The notes beneath the pieces are model-generated. The model was not told the origin of the DNA. It searched no databases and was given only the letters and a program-made list of their open reading frames with translations. A stretch of DNA of 26,484 nt. It comes from Gallionellaceae bacterium (GTDB lineage Bacteria > Pseudomonadota > Gammaproteobacteria > Burkholderiales > Gallionellaceae). The stretch is taken from positions 1 to 26,484 of the forward strand of contig JAKFXW010000148.1 of the NCBI GenBank assembly GCA_021731185.1. The letters run 5' to 3'. Each line of letters begins with the position of its first letter. Position 1 is the stretch's first letter. Shown in pieces: positions 1-6,800 of the stretch. The translations under genes and the position numbers were made by a program.

Positions 1-584
1 GTGGATTTGCCCATGCCGGATTGTCCGATCAAGACGCTGGTTTGATTCTCCAAATAGGGGCGTAAAGGTTCGATATTGTCTTTGGCGGATAATTCCAATA
101 TGCGGTAGCCCGCGTTTTGATAGGGTTCGAGTTGTACCAAAGGCAGGCAATTCTCTAAGCTCTGATGAGCTTGAGAAGTTGACACCGTGCGAGCCTGCGC
201 GGTGGCTGACAGTAAATCACATTTATTTAACACGATGAGTGTGGCTAATTTTTGCTCATGTGCGGCGATCAAACAGCGTGTTAATAGATCGTCGCTGAAC
301 GGTGGCTCGGTTGCGACTACGATGATAATTTGTGTGATGTTTGCGGCAATGTATTTGCGGCGGTACGCATCGGAACGAAACAACAATGATAGCCTTGGCA
401 GAGCGCGCTCGATTACGCCCTGATTGCTGCTGGTGCGCTTGATTTCAACGTTATCGCCGCAGACAAATTCGCTGGTTTTACCACGCGATAAACAGGGCAG
501 TAATTCCCCATCTGGTAGCTCAACTAAATATTGGCGACTGTAGGCTGCGACAATCTGACCTATCCCACAAGGGGACAATGTCAA
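1..584 (-). CDS. rsgA: Ribosome small-subunit-dependent GTPase RsgA, 5' part only (cut by the left window edge)
   Basis: RsgA is a circularly permuted GTPase that binds the 30S subunit late in assembly. Read on the minus strand, the frame gives an N-terminal OB-fold stretch (GQIVAAYSRQYLVEL, then SRGKTSEFVCGDNVEI). The linker DAYRRKYIAANITQIIIVVATEP follows in pieces, then the G4 motif NKCD, a G5-like SAK, and finally the G1 P-loop GQSGMGKST at the window edge. The G3/G2 motifs and the zinc knuckle lie outside the window. No ATG is available in frame near the N terminus. I chose the TTG at 584, which has a GAG about 7 bases upstream; a TTG at 596 overlapping the phhB stop as TTGA is an alternative. 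A copy of the 19-bp dispersed repeat encodes the residues TLSPCG right at this start. It follows phhB with almost no gap, so the two are probably co-transcribed. The family assignment is secure; the exact start is not. Confidence 0.9.
   Translation of the reverse strand, partial: MTLSPCGIGQIVAAYSRQYLVELPDGELLPCLSRGKTSEFVCGDNVEIKRTSSNQGVIERALPRLSLLFRSDAYRRKYIAANITQIIIVVATEPPFSDDLLTRCLIAAHEQKLATLIVLNKCDLLSATAQARTVSTSQAHQSLENCLPLVQLEPYQNAGYRILELSAKDNIEPLRPYLENQTSVLIGQSGMGKS
564..581 (-). repeat. Dispersed 19-bp repeat, copy 1 (rsgA N terminus)
   Basis: The minus strand reads ACATTGTCCCCTTGTGGG, identical to copy 3. It lies in the first codons of rsgA and reads TLSPCG in the rsgA frame. The core CCCC-TTGT-GGG can fold as a short hairpin. 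The following bases (ATAGG) resemble those after copies 3 and 6. Confidence 0.85.
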
Positions 585-592
585 TACTGCGC

Positions 593-949
593 TCAAATCT
601 TGAACAAGGCATCGACCTTGGCAGCGCAAATAAAATCATTTTCAGATAAACCTTTGATGGCGTGGGTGGTGTATGCCACGCGACATTTGTTGTATTCCAC
701 GAGTAAATCTGGATGATGATCTTCGCGGTGTGAAAGCCACGCTACGGCATTTACAAAGGCCATGGTGTGGTAATAATTTTTAAACTCAAAAGTCTTGTCT
801 ATTACATTGTCCCCTTGTGGGGCTGCGCCATGCTGCTCCCATCCATCAAGCTGTAGAAGTAGATCAGCTGTCTCCGCTTTTGTCAGGGGTGGAACCCCGC
901 CTTCACAAGGCTTGCACTGCTTGTTGATTAAATCACATTGGGTTTGCAT
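593..949 (-). CDS. phhB: Pterin-4a-carbinolamine dehydratase (PCD/DCoH family)
   Basis: This 118-residue protein dehydrates 4a-hydroxytetrahydrobiopterin during pterin recycling. The family signature HREDHHPDL is at residues 74-82, with active-site histidines 78 and 79, and H96 is a likely third one. The preceding FEFKNYYHTMAFVNAVAW is typical of the family. Length fits, apart from a loop between W37 and FEF (54-56) that is a few residues longer than usual. That loop contains APQGDNV (43-49), encoded by a copy of the dispersed repeat. No phenylalanine hydroxylase gene is nearby, so the physiological partner is unknown; in bacteria lacking one, a role in other pterin or molybdopterin chemistry has been suggested. 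It sits between the cytochrome c gene and rsgA on the same strand. Confidence 0.93.
   Translation of the reverse strand: MQTQCDLINKQCKPCEGGVPPLTKAETADLLLQLDGWEQHGAAPQGDNVIDKTFEFKNYYHTMAFVNAVAWLSHREDHHPDLLVEYNKCRVAYTTHAIKGLSENDFICAAKVDALFKI
804..822 (+). repeat. Dispersed 19-bp repeat, copy 2 (inside phhB)
   Basis: ACATTGTCCCCTTGTGGGG, a full-length copy, in antisense orientation to phhB. It codes for APQGDNV at residues 43-49, a surface-loop position between the tryptophan of the conserved DGW and the next beta strand. Confidence 0.9.
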
Positions 950-964
950 GGTGACTGTTGGAAT

Positions 965-1288
965 TTATTTAAATTTATAATAAGTTTGATTGAGGAATGC
1001 GCCGACGTTTTGTTCATCAGCAGGAGTCAGCATGATTTTGGAAGCTTCACTGCAATAATGCATACGCGCAATCAATTGTTTCGGAGTATTCACGATGCGA
1101 TTGGGGCGCGTGAAAATCGCGCTGCCGTCGCCCCCCATTTTTTGGATATGGCAACGATTGCATTTATTCTGCTCGAAAAATTGTTTACCTGCGGTGGCAT
1201 CGCCGCTGGTGAATGGCTTAGCTTGCGCGATGTTGATCAACATTAAAGCACTTAGCACTAAAGCACTTAGTAGGGATAGCATTTTCAT
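965..1288 (-). CDS. Small periplasmic class I c-type cytochrome
   Basis: The 107-residue precursor has a clear signal peptide ending at AQA (residue 23), giving a mature monohaem protein of about 84 residues. The haem-attachment motif CNRCH is at 43-47. The axial methionine cannot be assigned with certainty; M86 in IMLTP is the best candidate. An additional cysteine is present at 79. The start has a good Shine-Dalgarno sequence (AGGAGA) shortly upstream. The signal peptide core contains a 15-bp tandem duplication (bases 1244-1270) that repeats the hydrophobic SAL segment. It lies between the M48 peptidase and phhB on the same strand. It probably carries electrons in the periplasm, but the partner cannot be told from sequence. 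Confidence 0.85.
   Translation of the reverse strand: MKMLSLLSALVLSALMLINIAQAKPFTSGDATAGKQFFEQNKCNRCHIQKMGGDGSAIFTRPNRIVNTPKQLIARMHYCSEASKIMLTPADEQNVGAFLNQTYYKFK
1244..1270. repeat. 15-bp tandem duplication in the cytochrome c signal peptide
   Basis: TAAAGCACTTAG occurs at 1244-1255 and again at 1259-1270, a period of 15 bases or five codons. It stays in frame and lengthens the hydrophobic core of the signal peptide (SALVL/SALML). Confidence 0.8.
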
Positions 1289-1327
1289 GTTGCGGTCTCC
1301 TGTAATAAATGTTGCTGTTAATAATAT

Positions 1328-2590
1328 TTATCGGGTTAACGATTTCAAGTGAGCAATACGTACCATCGCGGGTGGATGGGAGTCGTAAAACGTGGAATAT
1401 AGCGGATCGGGCGTAAGCGTTGCGGCATTGTCCTGATACATTTTAACTAATGCGCTGGATAAATCATGTGCATCGGTTTGCTGCGCGGCATAGGCATCCG
1501 CCTCGAATTCATGCTTGCGCGAATAATAGCTCATTAATGGATTCAGCAAAAAGCTGAACGCAGGCATCACCATAAAAAATAATAGTAACGCCAGCGCGGT
1601 GGTCATGGATGCTGTCGGCACGGTTACACCCAAGCCTGCGTAAAACCATTGTGCCTGCATTAATTGCGACAATATCCACAAAAATATCAGGCTGGTGGCA
1701 AAGCTGGAGGCGATGCGTTTGATGACGTGATGCCGTTTGAAGTGACCCAGCTCGTGCGCTAATACCGCTTCAATTTCAGTGGGCGACAGTCGTTCCAGCA
1801 GCGTGTCAAAAAATACGATGCGCTTGGTTTTGCCAAAGCCCGTGAAATAAGCGTTGCCGTGCGCGCTACGTTTAGAGCCGTCCATGACAAACAATCCTTG
1901 CGCGGTGAAACCGCATTTTTGCAACAACGCGCTGATGCGCGCCTTAAGCGATTCATCCTGCAATGGTGTAAATTTATTAAACAGTGGCGCTATAAATGAT
2001 GGATAAATAAATAGCAGGAGCAGGTTAAAGCCTACCCATACGCCCCACACGGTCCACCACCAATTCGCCCCCATTTTTTCCATGATCCACAACACACCAA
2101 ATAGTAATGGCAAGCCCAGCACGACACCTAACAACAACCCTTTAATGGTGTCGATCAAGTACAGCATCGGAGTTGTTTTGTTGAAGCCAAAACGCGCTTC
2201 GATCACAAAAGTGCGATACAAATTAAAGGGTGATTCTAATATGGCAGAGATTATCAACACCGCTAGGATGACTGCTACGCCTTGCAGCAACGGCTCATTG
2301 AAGGTCATTAGCGACCATTCGGCGAGACGTTGAATGCCACCGCCCAAGGTGAATAGCAGCAGTAGAGTTGCATCGAATATTACATTCAATACACCTAATC
2401 TGGTTTTGGTGCTGGTGTAGTCGGCGGCTTTTTGATGGGCAGCCAAATCTATTTGCGCGCTAAAATCAGGTGGTACGATGGAGCGATGTGATTGGACGTG
2501 ATTCAGGTGGCGGCGTGCCAGCCAAAGTTTGGTCAGTGTTGTAAGTAACAGCGCACTAGCAAATAGTGCAGTAAAATGAAAGTCGGTCAT
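1328..2590 (-). CDS. M48-family (Ste24/CAAX-prenyl-protease-like) membrane zinc metallopeptidase
   Basis: The 420-residue integral membrane peptidase has several hydrophobic helices before and after the catalytic site. The zinc motif HELGH is at 279-283 (H279, H283 ligands, E280 catalytic). The third ligand region EFEADAYA starts at 361, and the family's C-terminal SHPP motif is at 404-407. The N-terminal part (residues about 35-210) matches the Ste24-type M48 N-terminal domain, which separates it from the shorter HtpX. In bacteria these enzymes are generally linked to membrane protein quality control, since prenylated substrates are absent. It is divergent from orn across an 80-base gap. No strong ribosome-binding site is visible before the ATG. 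Confidence 0.92.
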   Translation of the reverse strand: MTDFHFTALFASALLLTTLTKLWLARRHLNHVQSHRSIVPPDFSAQIDLAAHQKAADYTSTKTRLGVLNVIFDATLLLLFTLGGGIQRLAEWSLMTFNEPLLQGVAVILAVLIISAILESPFNLYRTFVIEARFGFNKTTPMLYLIDTIKGLLLGVVLGLPLLFGVLWIMEKMGANWWWTVWGVWVGFNLLLLFIYPSFIAPLFNKFTPLQDESLKARISALLQKCGFTAQGLFVMDGSKRSAHGNAYFTGFGKTKRIVFFDTLLERLSPTEIEAVLAHELGHFKRHHVIKRIASSFATSLIFLWILSQLMQAQWFYAGLGVTVPTASMTTALALLLFFMVMPAFSFLLNPLMSYYSRKHEFEADAYAAQQTDAHDLSSALVKMYQDNAATLTPDPLYSTFYDSHPPAMVRIAHLKSLTR

Positions 2591-2670
2591 ATATTCTGTA
2601 ATTTAGTACGGAAAGCGAATCCTCAATATGGCACAATGCGAAAAAGTGCTTATTGACAGCGTAACGAATT

Positions 2671-3216
2671 ATGGCACAAAATCAAAATCATCTCATTTGG
2701 ATAGACATGGAAATGACGGGGCTGGTTCCAGAGACTGATCGAGTCATCGAAATTGCAATGGTCATTACTGATAATGATCTTAATACTGTGGCTGAGGCAC
2801 CAGTTCTGGTGGTGCATCAAACGGATGATGTGCTTTATAATATGGACGCTTGGAATAAATCTACTCACGCTAAATCTGGCTTGATTGAAAAAATTAAAAT
2901 ATCACCGTGGAGCGAACAAGCAGTAGAAACACAGATGCTGAGCTTTTTGAATGAACATGTGCCAGCGCGTATTTCTCCCATGTGTGGCAACTCTATCTGT
3001 CAGGATAGGCGATTTTTGGCGCGATGGATGCCTCAATTGGAAGCGTATTTTCATTACCGCAATCTGGATGTCAGCACGCTTAAAGAGTTGGCTAAACGAT
3101 GGAAGCCGGAAGTTGCTCAGGGCTTAAAGAAGCACGGCAAGCATGAGGCGTTGGCTGACATTTATGAGTCGATCAACGAAATGAAATATTATCGCGAGAA
3201 TTTTATTCGCCTGTAG
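2671..3216 (+). CDS. orn: Oligoribonuclease (3'-5' exoribonuclease, DEDDh family)
   Basis: Orn degrades di- and oligoribonucleotides, including pGpG from cyclic-di-GMP turnover, to mononucleotides. The 181-residue length is normal. All five DEDDh residues are visible: D12 and E14 in WIDMEMTGL, D112 in CQDRRFL, H158 and D163 in KHEALADI. The family signatures HAKSGL (66-71) and CGNSI (105-109) are also present. The ribosome-binding site is weak (purines in AACGAATT). It is divergent from the M48 peptidase and followed 31 bases later by the Sel1-repeat gene. Confidence 0.97.
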   Translation: MAQNQNHLIWIDMEMTGLVPETDRVIEIAMVITDNDLNTVAEAPVLVVHQTDDVLYNMDAWNKSTHAKSGLIEKIKISPWSEQAVETQMLSFLNEHVPARISPMCGNSICQDRRFLARWMPQLEAYFHYRNLDVSTLKELAKRWKPEVAQGLKKHGKHEALADIYESINEMKYYRENFIRL

Positions 3217-3247
3217 ATTAATTTAAGTCATAACTGAAAGGAAGATT

Positions 3248-4171
3248 ATGCGAAATGCCAAGATAAAAGTTGTTATACAAACGCTATCTGCACTGATTTT
3301 TTTGAGTCTAGGTACGGCGGTTTACGCGGGAATTAAAGATGGCGTGAACGCATACAACAAGAAAAAATACTCAGCAGCATTCAAAGAATTTCGCCCGTTG
3401 GCTGACAAGGGTAATTCTGTCGCGCAGTTCTATATGGGGCAGATGTACAGCAAAGCACAAGGTGTCGCGCAAGACTATAAATTAGCTGCCGAGTGGTATC
3501 GCAAGGCTGCGAATCAAAATAATGCGGATGCTCAGTTTGCGTTGGGCTCGTTGTATGACGAAGGCCTGGGCGTTGCCAAGGATCAAAAAACAGCTTTGGG
3601 CTTATTTCTTAAAGCTGGCGAGCAAGGGCATGCCAGAGCCCAATTCAATCTGGGTGTGATGCATAGCCAGGGGGAGGGCACTCCTAAAAATGAAAAAGAG
3701 GCCTTGCAGTGGTATACCAAAGCGGCTGACCAAGGCCTTGCTAAAGCGCAAGTCAATCTGGGCTTGATGATTGAAAAAGGACAAGGTACAGCGCAGGATT
3801 ATAAAGCGGCGATGGGGTGGTATGAAAAAGCAGCTGCTCAAAATTACGCTAAAGCGCAATACCACATAGGGCGTATGTTTGAAGCAGGGCTGGGAGTCAA
3901 TAAGGATTTTGTGAAAGCTGTCGCTTGGTATACCAAGGCCGCAGAACAAGGTAATGCACTTGCGCAGTTTAGATTAGGGTTGAGTTACGCAAAAAGTCAG
4001 GGTGTGCCAGTGGATGTCATACTTGCATATAAGTGGTTTAGTTTAGCCGCAGCAGCGGGTGACATTAAAGCACAGATATATGCTGAAGAACTTGAGCAGG
4101 GGTTGACCTTTCAGCAACTGACAGCGGCTCGTGCGCAAGCATTGATATGGAAAAACCGACAGAACGGATAG
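3248..4171 (+). CDS. Secreted Sel1-like (TPR) repeat protein
   Basis: The 307-residue protein has an N-terminal signal peptide ending near VYAG (about residue 28). A short TPR-like segment follows (NAYNKKKYSAAFKEF). Then come six perfectly spaced 36-residue Sel1 repeats starting at residues 56, 92, 128, 164, 200 and 236, each with the pattern AQxxLGxxYxxGxGVxxDxxxAxxWYxKAAxQG. A partial seventh helix pair forms the C terminus. Sel1 repeats make solenoid scaffolds for protein binding. No enzymatic domain is present, and the partner is unknown. A strong Shine-Dalgarno sequence (AAGGAAG) lies just before the ATG. It may be co-transcribed with orn; the region downstream has no gene for 489 bases. 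Confidence 0.9.
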   Translation: MRNAKIKVVIQTLSALIFLSLGTAVYAGIKDGVNAYNKKKYSAAFKEFRPLADKGNSVAQFYMGQMYSKAQGVAQDYKLAAEWYRKAANQNNADAQFALGSLYDEGLGVAKDQKTALGLFLKAGEQGHARAQFNLGVMHSQGEGTPKNEKEALQWYTKAADQGLAKAQVNLGLMIEKGQGTAQDYKAAMGWYEKAAAQNYAKAQYHIGRMFEAGLGVNKDFVKAVAWYTKAAEQGNALAQFRLGLSYAKSQGVPVDVILAYKWFSLAAAAGDIKAQIYAEELEQGLTFQQLTAARAQALIWKNRQNG

Positions 4172-4660
4172 CAGGGTTTACATTCATTTTAGTTGAGTAG
4201 CACTTTTGACAGATCAGTACGAGAAGCGAGGTTCGTTGCGTTGTGTTCTGCTGGACGTGGCAATATGAGCGAGTAAGTAAGTCTGATGGACTTGTGAGCT
4301 TGGAGCGCGCAATGTATTCATTCCCATTTAGCGGGGCAAATGCTTCATATCACGGTATTGCTAGATACTAATTTACCTGCCTGTGAGTTGTTGTTGAAAC
4401 GGCGATATGGAAAACACTGTCTAAATCAGCGGAGCCACCCCTAGGGGTGGCTCCGCTGATTTAGACAGCGTCCTCGGCAATTCCTTCATCTTTGTCCTTC
4501 GTTGCAAGTTCACATTCTACGAAACGTTGGACTCTTTGAAACTTACATCACCCTCCGTAAAATCAATGCGGCGCGATGAGTTAGGTCGCCTACAAGCTGT
4601 GCCTTTGATAAAAGCAAAAGACACAGCGAATGGCGATTTTCTACTAACGACAGACAGGGA
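4172..4660. other. Gene-free stretch between convergent genes
   Basis: This 489-base stretch separates the Sel1 protein gene (plus) and the porin gene (minus), which converge. Apart from the 52-bp palindrome at 4417-4468 I see no long open frame, RNA gene or recognisable protein remnant. Short readable frames on both strands are broken by stops within about 20-30 codons. Decayed DNA around a mobile-element scar is a reasonable inference. Confidence 0.6.
4417..4468. repeat. Perfect 52-bp spacerless palindrome
   Basis: The arm CTGTCTAAATCAGCGGAGCC plus ACCCCT is followed directly by its exact reverse complement, so 26 bp pair with 26 bp with no spacer; the centre is CCCCTAGGGG. As RNA it would be a very strong hairpin between two convergent genes and could end transcription. 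However, there is no long T-tract on the plus side and only TGTTTTCC on the minus side. It also resembles two transposon terminal inverted repeats joined end to end. Confidence 0.9.
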
Positions 4661-6106
4661 TTAATAGTTCCACTGCAACTGTACACGAACCATATTAGCA
4701 TTAACTTGTCTGTAGCTATCTAAAGCCGTTACGAACGTGTTCACGTTAGTCCTATCCATTTTGGCATAGGCCACAGTCAACTCCAGTTCAGGCCGAGGCA
4801 TCCATTCAACACCAATTTCTGTTTCCCGCAGGATGGAGCGAGGTGCGTTAGTTATAAATTTTTCGGAGCCGTCGTAGCGCTGCCACTTCGCATAGGGAAT
4901 CCAGCTACCAAGATTGGTATCCAGCTTGTACATGGCTTGTATATATCCACCTTTAAGCTTGGCGGCCTCGATTTTTGTCTGGCTAGCGTTCAACTCAGGT
5001 GAACTACCCCAATTCCATTCGGATTGCAAACCAAAGGGTTGAGGATACAGTACAGCATGCACGCCGGCACGACTGTCCTGCACGCCTTTGCTATCAAATG
5101 TAGGAACGATAGCGGTAGGGGCTGAAATAGAAGCGGCTCTTGGAACATATTTGCCACTCAATGCGGATATGCCAACCTCGAAAAACTGACCGCCGTCGAA
5201 TTTGAATGGATAGTTCAGACGAGCGACTTTTTGGAGGTTATTATTGAGCTCACCGCGGTTGAGACCCTGACCGTTGAATATACCCAAGCCCAACACGCCA
5301 TAATCACCTGAGCCTTTGAGACCACTGGATGTCAATTCTTTGAAGCGATCACGAATATGTGCAGGTGCCCAATAGAACACCATACCCGTATCACGTTCGT
5401 CGCGAGCTGCAATCGAAACGGCATCAGCACGTTCCATAGTCAAACGGTTCTGACTTGACTGGAGTATCTCAAAGCCGTAAGGAATCTTGTTTACACCAGC
5501 ACGGATGCGGTATTCCTTTTTATCGTCGAGGTAAATATCAGCATAGGCATCACGAGTCGCGAGAAGCCCTCCCGTCACTCCTCCCGTATCTGGCCCCGTC
5601 ATGAAGTCCGTCTGCAAGTAGATAGATAGACGATTGCTTACATCACCCGAGAAAACAATGCGGGCGCGTCTAATGCCAAAGTTTTTATTATTTGAGATAA
5701 ATTGGTCGCCTGGGGAGGCCAGATTAATATTATCTCCAGATGTGGTTTTGCTGGAACGAAATTGCGTGTAGCCGCGCAGGCTGATTATATCAGACCATTT
5801 TTTCTTTTCAGCCTTCTTTTTCTGTTGAACAAGTTTGGCTTCCAGTGCGTCACGCTCTTCGGGGGAAACCTTGCCCGCCGCCGCATTGACTTCTTCAAAT
5901 TCACTGAGTTTCACTCTGTTCTCACCTGGTGAAGTAAATACTTGTTGCGTTTGTGTGTCCATATACAACTCGGCGGCCTGTACCGACATCGTTGCGCCGC
6001 TCAATAAAGCCAGCAGGGCTGTGGATAATGTGGCTGATCTTAATCTGTCCCCTTTGAATCTTTCCCTAGGGCTTGGCTTAACTATATGATTTGTAGATTC
6101 TTGCAT
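4661..6106 (-). CDS. Phosphate-selective porin O/P family outer-membrane protein (OprP-like)
   Basis: Outer-membrane beta-barrel porin, 481 residues from the chosen start. That ATG at 6106 is preceded at good distance by GGGAGA; an in-frame ATG at 6142 would add 12 residues but has no ribosome-binding site. A signal peptide ends near SVQA before AELYMDTQ. A short periplasmic coiled-coil-like segment follows, rich in Glu and Lys (SPEERDALEAK to AEKKKW). The barrel begins at ISLRGYTQFR and continues as alternating strands such as FGIRRARIVFSGDV and RIRAGVNKIPYGFE. It ends with an aromatic residue (VRVQLQWNY), as expected for assembly by the BAM complex. Family members carry phosphate, polyphosphate or other anions across the outer membrane. 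A three-unit Pho box with a -10 element lies directly upstream, which supports a phosphate role. The substrate is inferred. Confidence 0.85.
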   Translation of the reverse strand: MQESTNHIVKPSPRERFKGDRLRSATLSTALLALLSGATMSVQAAELYMDTQTQQVFTSPGENRVKLSEFEEVNAAAGKVSPEERDALEAKLVQQKKKAEKKKWSDIISLRGYTQFRSSKTTSGDNINLASPGDQFISNNKNFGIRRARIVFSGDVSNRLSIYLQTDFMTGPDTGGVTGGLLATRDAYADIYLDDKKEYRIRAGVNKIPYGFEILQSSQNRLTMERADAVSIAARDERDTGMVFYWAPAHIRDRFKELTSSGLKGSGDYGVLGLGIFNGQGLNRGELNNNLQKVARLNYPFKFDGGQFFEVGISALSGKYVPRAASISAPTAIVPTFDSKGVQDSRAGVHAVLYPQPFGLQSEWNWGSSPELNASQTKIEAAKLKGGYIQAMYKLDTNLGSWIPYAKWQRYDGSEKFITNAPRSILRETEIGVEWMPRPELELTVAYAKMDRTNVNTFVTALDSYRQVNANMVRVQLQWNY

Positions 6107-6170
6107 TTTTTCAATCTCCCTAAAATTAAAAATTTCACTCATCCAAGGTCATTCTTGAATTTGTGAAGGA

Positions 6171-6176
6171 ATTTTA
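6171..6176 (-). promoter_or_regulatory. Predicted -10 element of the porin promoter
   Basis: TAAAAT on the minus strand starts 10 bases downstream of the last Pho-box heptamer. That is the spacing seen at PhoB-activated promoters, where the box replaces the -35 element. Transcription would start near 6164, before both candidate start codons of the porin. Confidence 0.55.
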
Positions 6177-6186
6177 AAGGGTAAAT

Positions 6187-6215
6187 GTTACAGAGATGTG
6201 ACAGAGATGTGACAG
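6187..6215 (-). promoter_or_regulatory. Triple Pho box (PhoB-binding direct repeats) upstream of the porin
   Basis: On the minus strand the heptamers CTGTCAC, CTGTCAC and CTGTAAC occur in direct repeat with an exact 11-base period, separated by the AT-rich 4-mer ATCT. The enterobacterial PhoB consensus is CTGTCAT repeated every 11 bases, so two units differ from it at one position and the third at two. The box lies in the correct orientation upstream of a phosphate-selective porin gene. Confidence 0.75.
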
Positions 6216-6304
6216 ATTAAAATTTAGAAGCCGGGGAGGAATGAAATAAATGTGCAGAGTGAGACTACATGAGTACAGCAGGCATGTTTACCGCTCACGT
6301 AACA

Positions 6305-6766
6305 TTAATCAGATTGAGAGTAATCTGCCCAATTATTGGGTGTTTCATAAATTCGCACGCACTTCAGTTGCAGGTGATTGCCGTAGCTACTGTGGTACGC
6401 ATTTTTAAGCAGGTTAAAGGCAATCATGGCTAAATTTTCCGCTGTGGGCGGCACATCCAGTACCACTGTTTTATGTTCGGGTAGGGAATTCAGAAACTGT
6501 AATACAACCTTATCATTTCGATACACTAAAAATGCATGATCCCATGCGTCGACTAATCGCTCTTTGGCGATGCGTTTCACTTCGGAATAATCCATGACCA
6601 TGCCGTGCTCTGAGATATTCTCGGTGGTAATGAGGTCGCCAGAAATGATGTCACCAGACAAGGTAATTTCAATAGCGTAGCGATGTCCGTGCAGATGGCG
6701 GCATTGGCTGTTGTGGGTGGGAATGCGGTGACCTGCATCAAATTCTAATCTTCGGGTGATTTGCAT
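6305..6766 (-). CDS. queD: 6-pyruvoyl-tetrahydropterin synthase / 6-carboxytetrahydropterin synthase (QueD family)
   Basis: The 153-residue T-fold enzyme has zinc ligands at H13 (FDAGHR), H26 and H28 (HLHGH), a catalytic cysteine at C22, the WDHAF motif at 75-79, and the substrate-anchoring glutamate E141 in YETPNNWADY. In bacteria the family usually makes 6-carboxy-5,6,7,8-tetrahydropterin for queuosine and 7-deazaguanine synthesis, so queD is the likeliest symbol. No other queuosine genes are in the window to confirm it. At 153 residues it is longer than the 120-residue E. coli QueD, with an insert around residues 38-55. It follows the transglutaminase gene on the same strand after 34 bases. 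No clear ribosome-binding site is seen. Confidence 0.85.
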   Translation of the reverse strand: MQITRRLEFDAGHRIPTHNSQCRHLHGHRYAIEITLSGDIISGDLITTENISEHGMVMDYSEVKRIAKERLVDAWDHAFLVYRNDKVVLQFLNSLPEHKTVVLDVPPTAENLAMIAFNLLKNAYHSSYGNHLQLKCVRIYETPNNWADYSQSD

Positions 6767-6800
6767 GGTCTTGCGGGGTGAGCTGGGTAATTGAAGCGAA

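Noticed and set aside
187..423. Plus-strand frame of 78 codons near the left edge
   Set aside because: It is opposite the clear rsgA frame on the minus strand and has no recognisable motif.
2653..2658. TTGACA as a -35 box for orn
   Set aside because: It is only 13 bases before the orn ATG, so the matching -10 would lie inside the gene and none is seen.
4417..4468. The palindrome as a normal rho-independent terminator
   Set aside because: The stem is strong, but neither side has a proper U-tract; left as a possibility and not annotated as a terminator.
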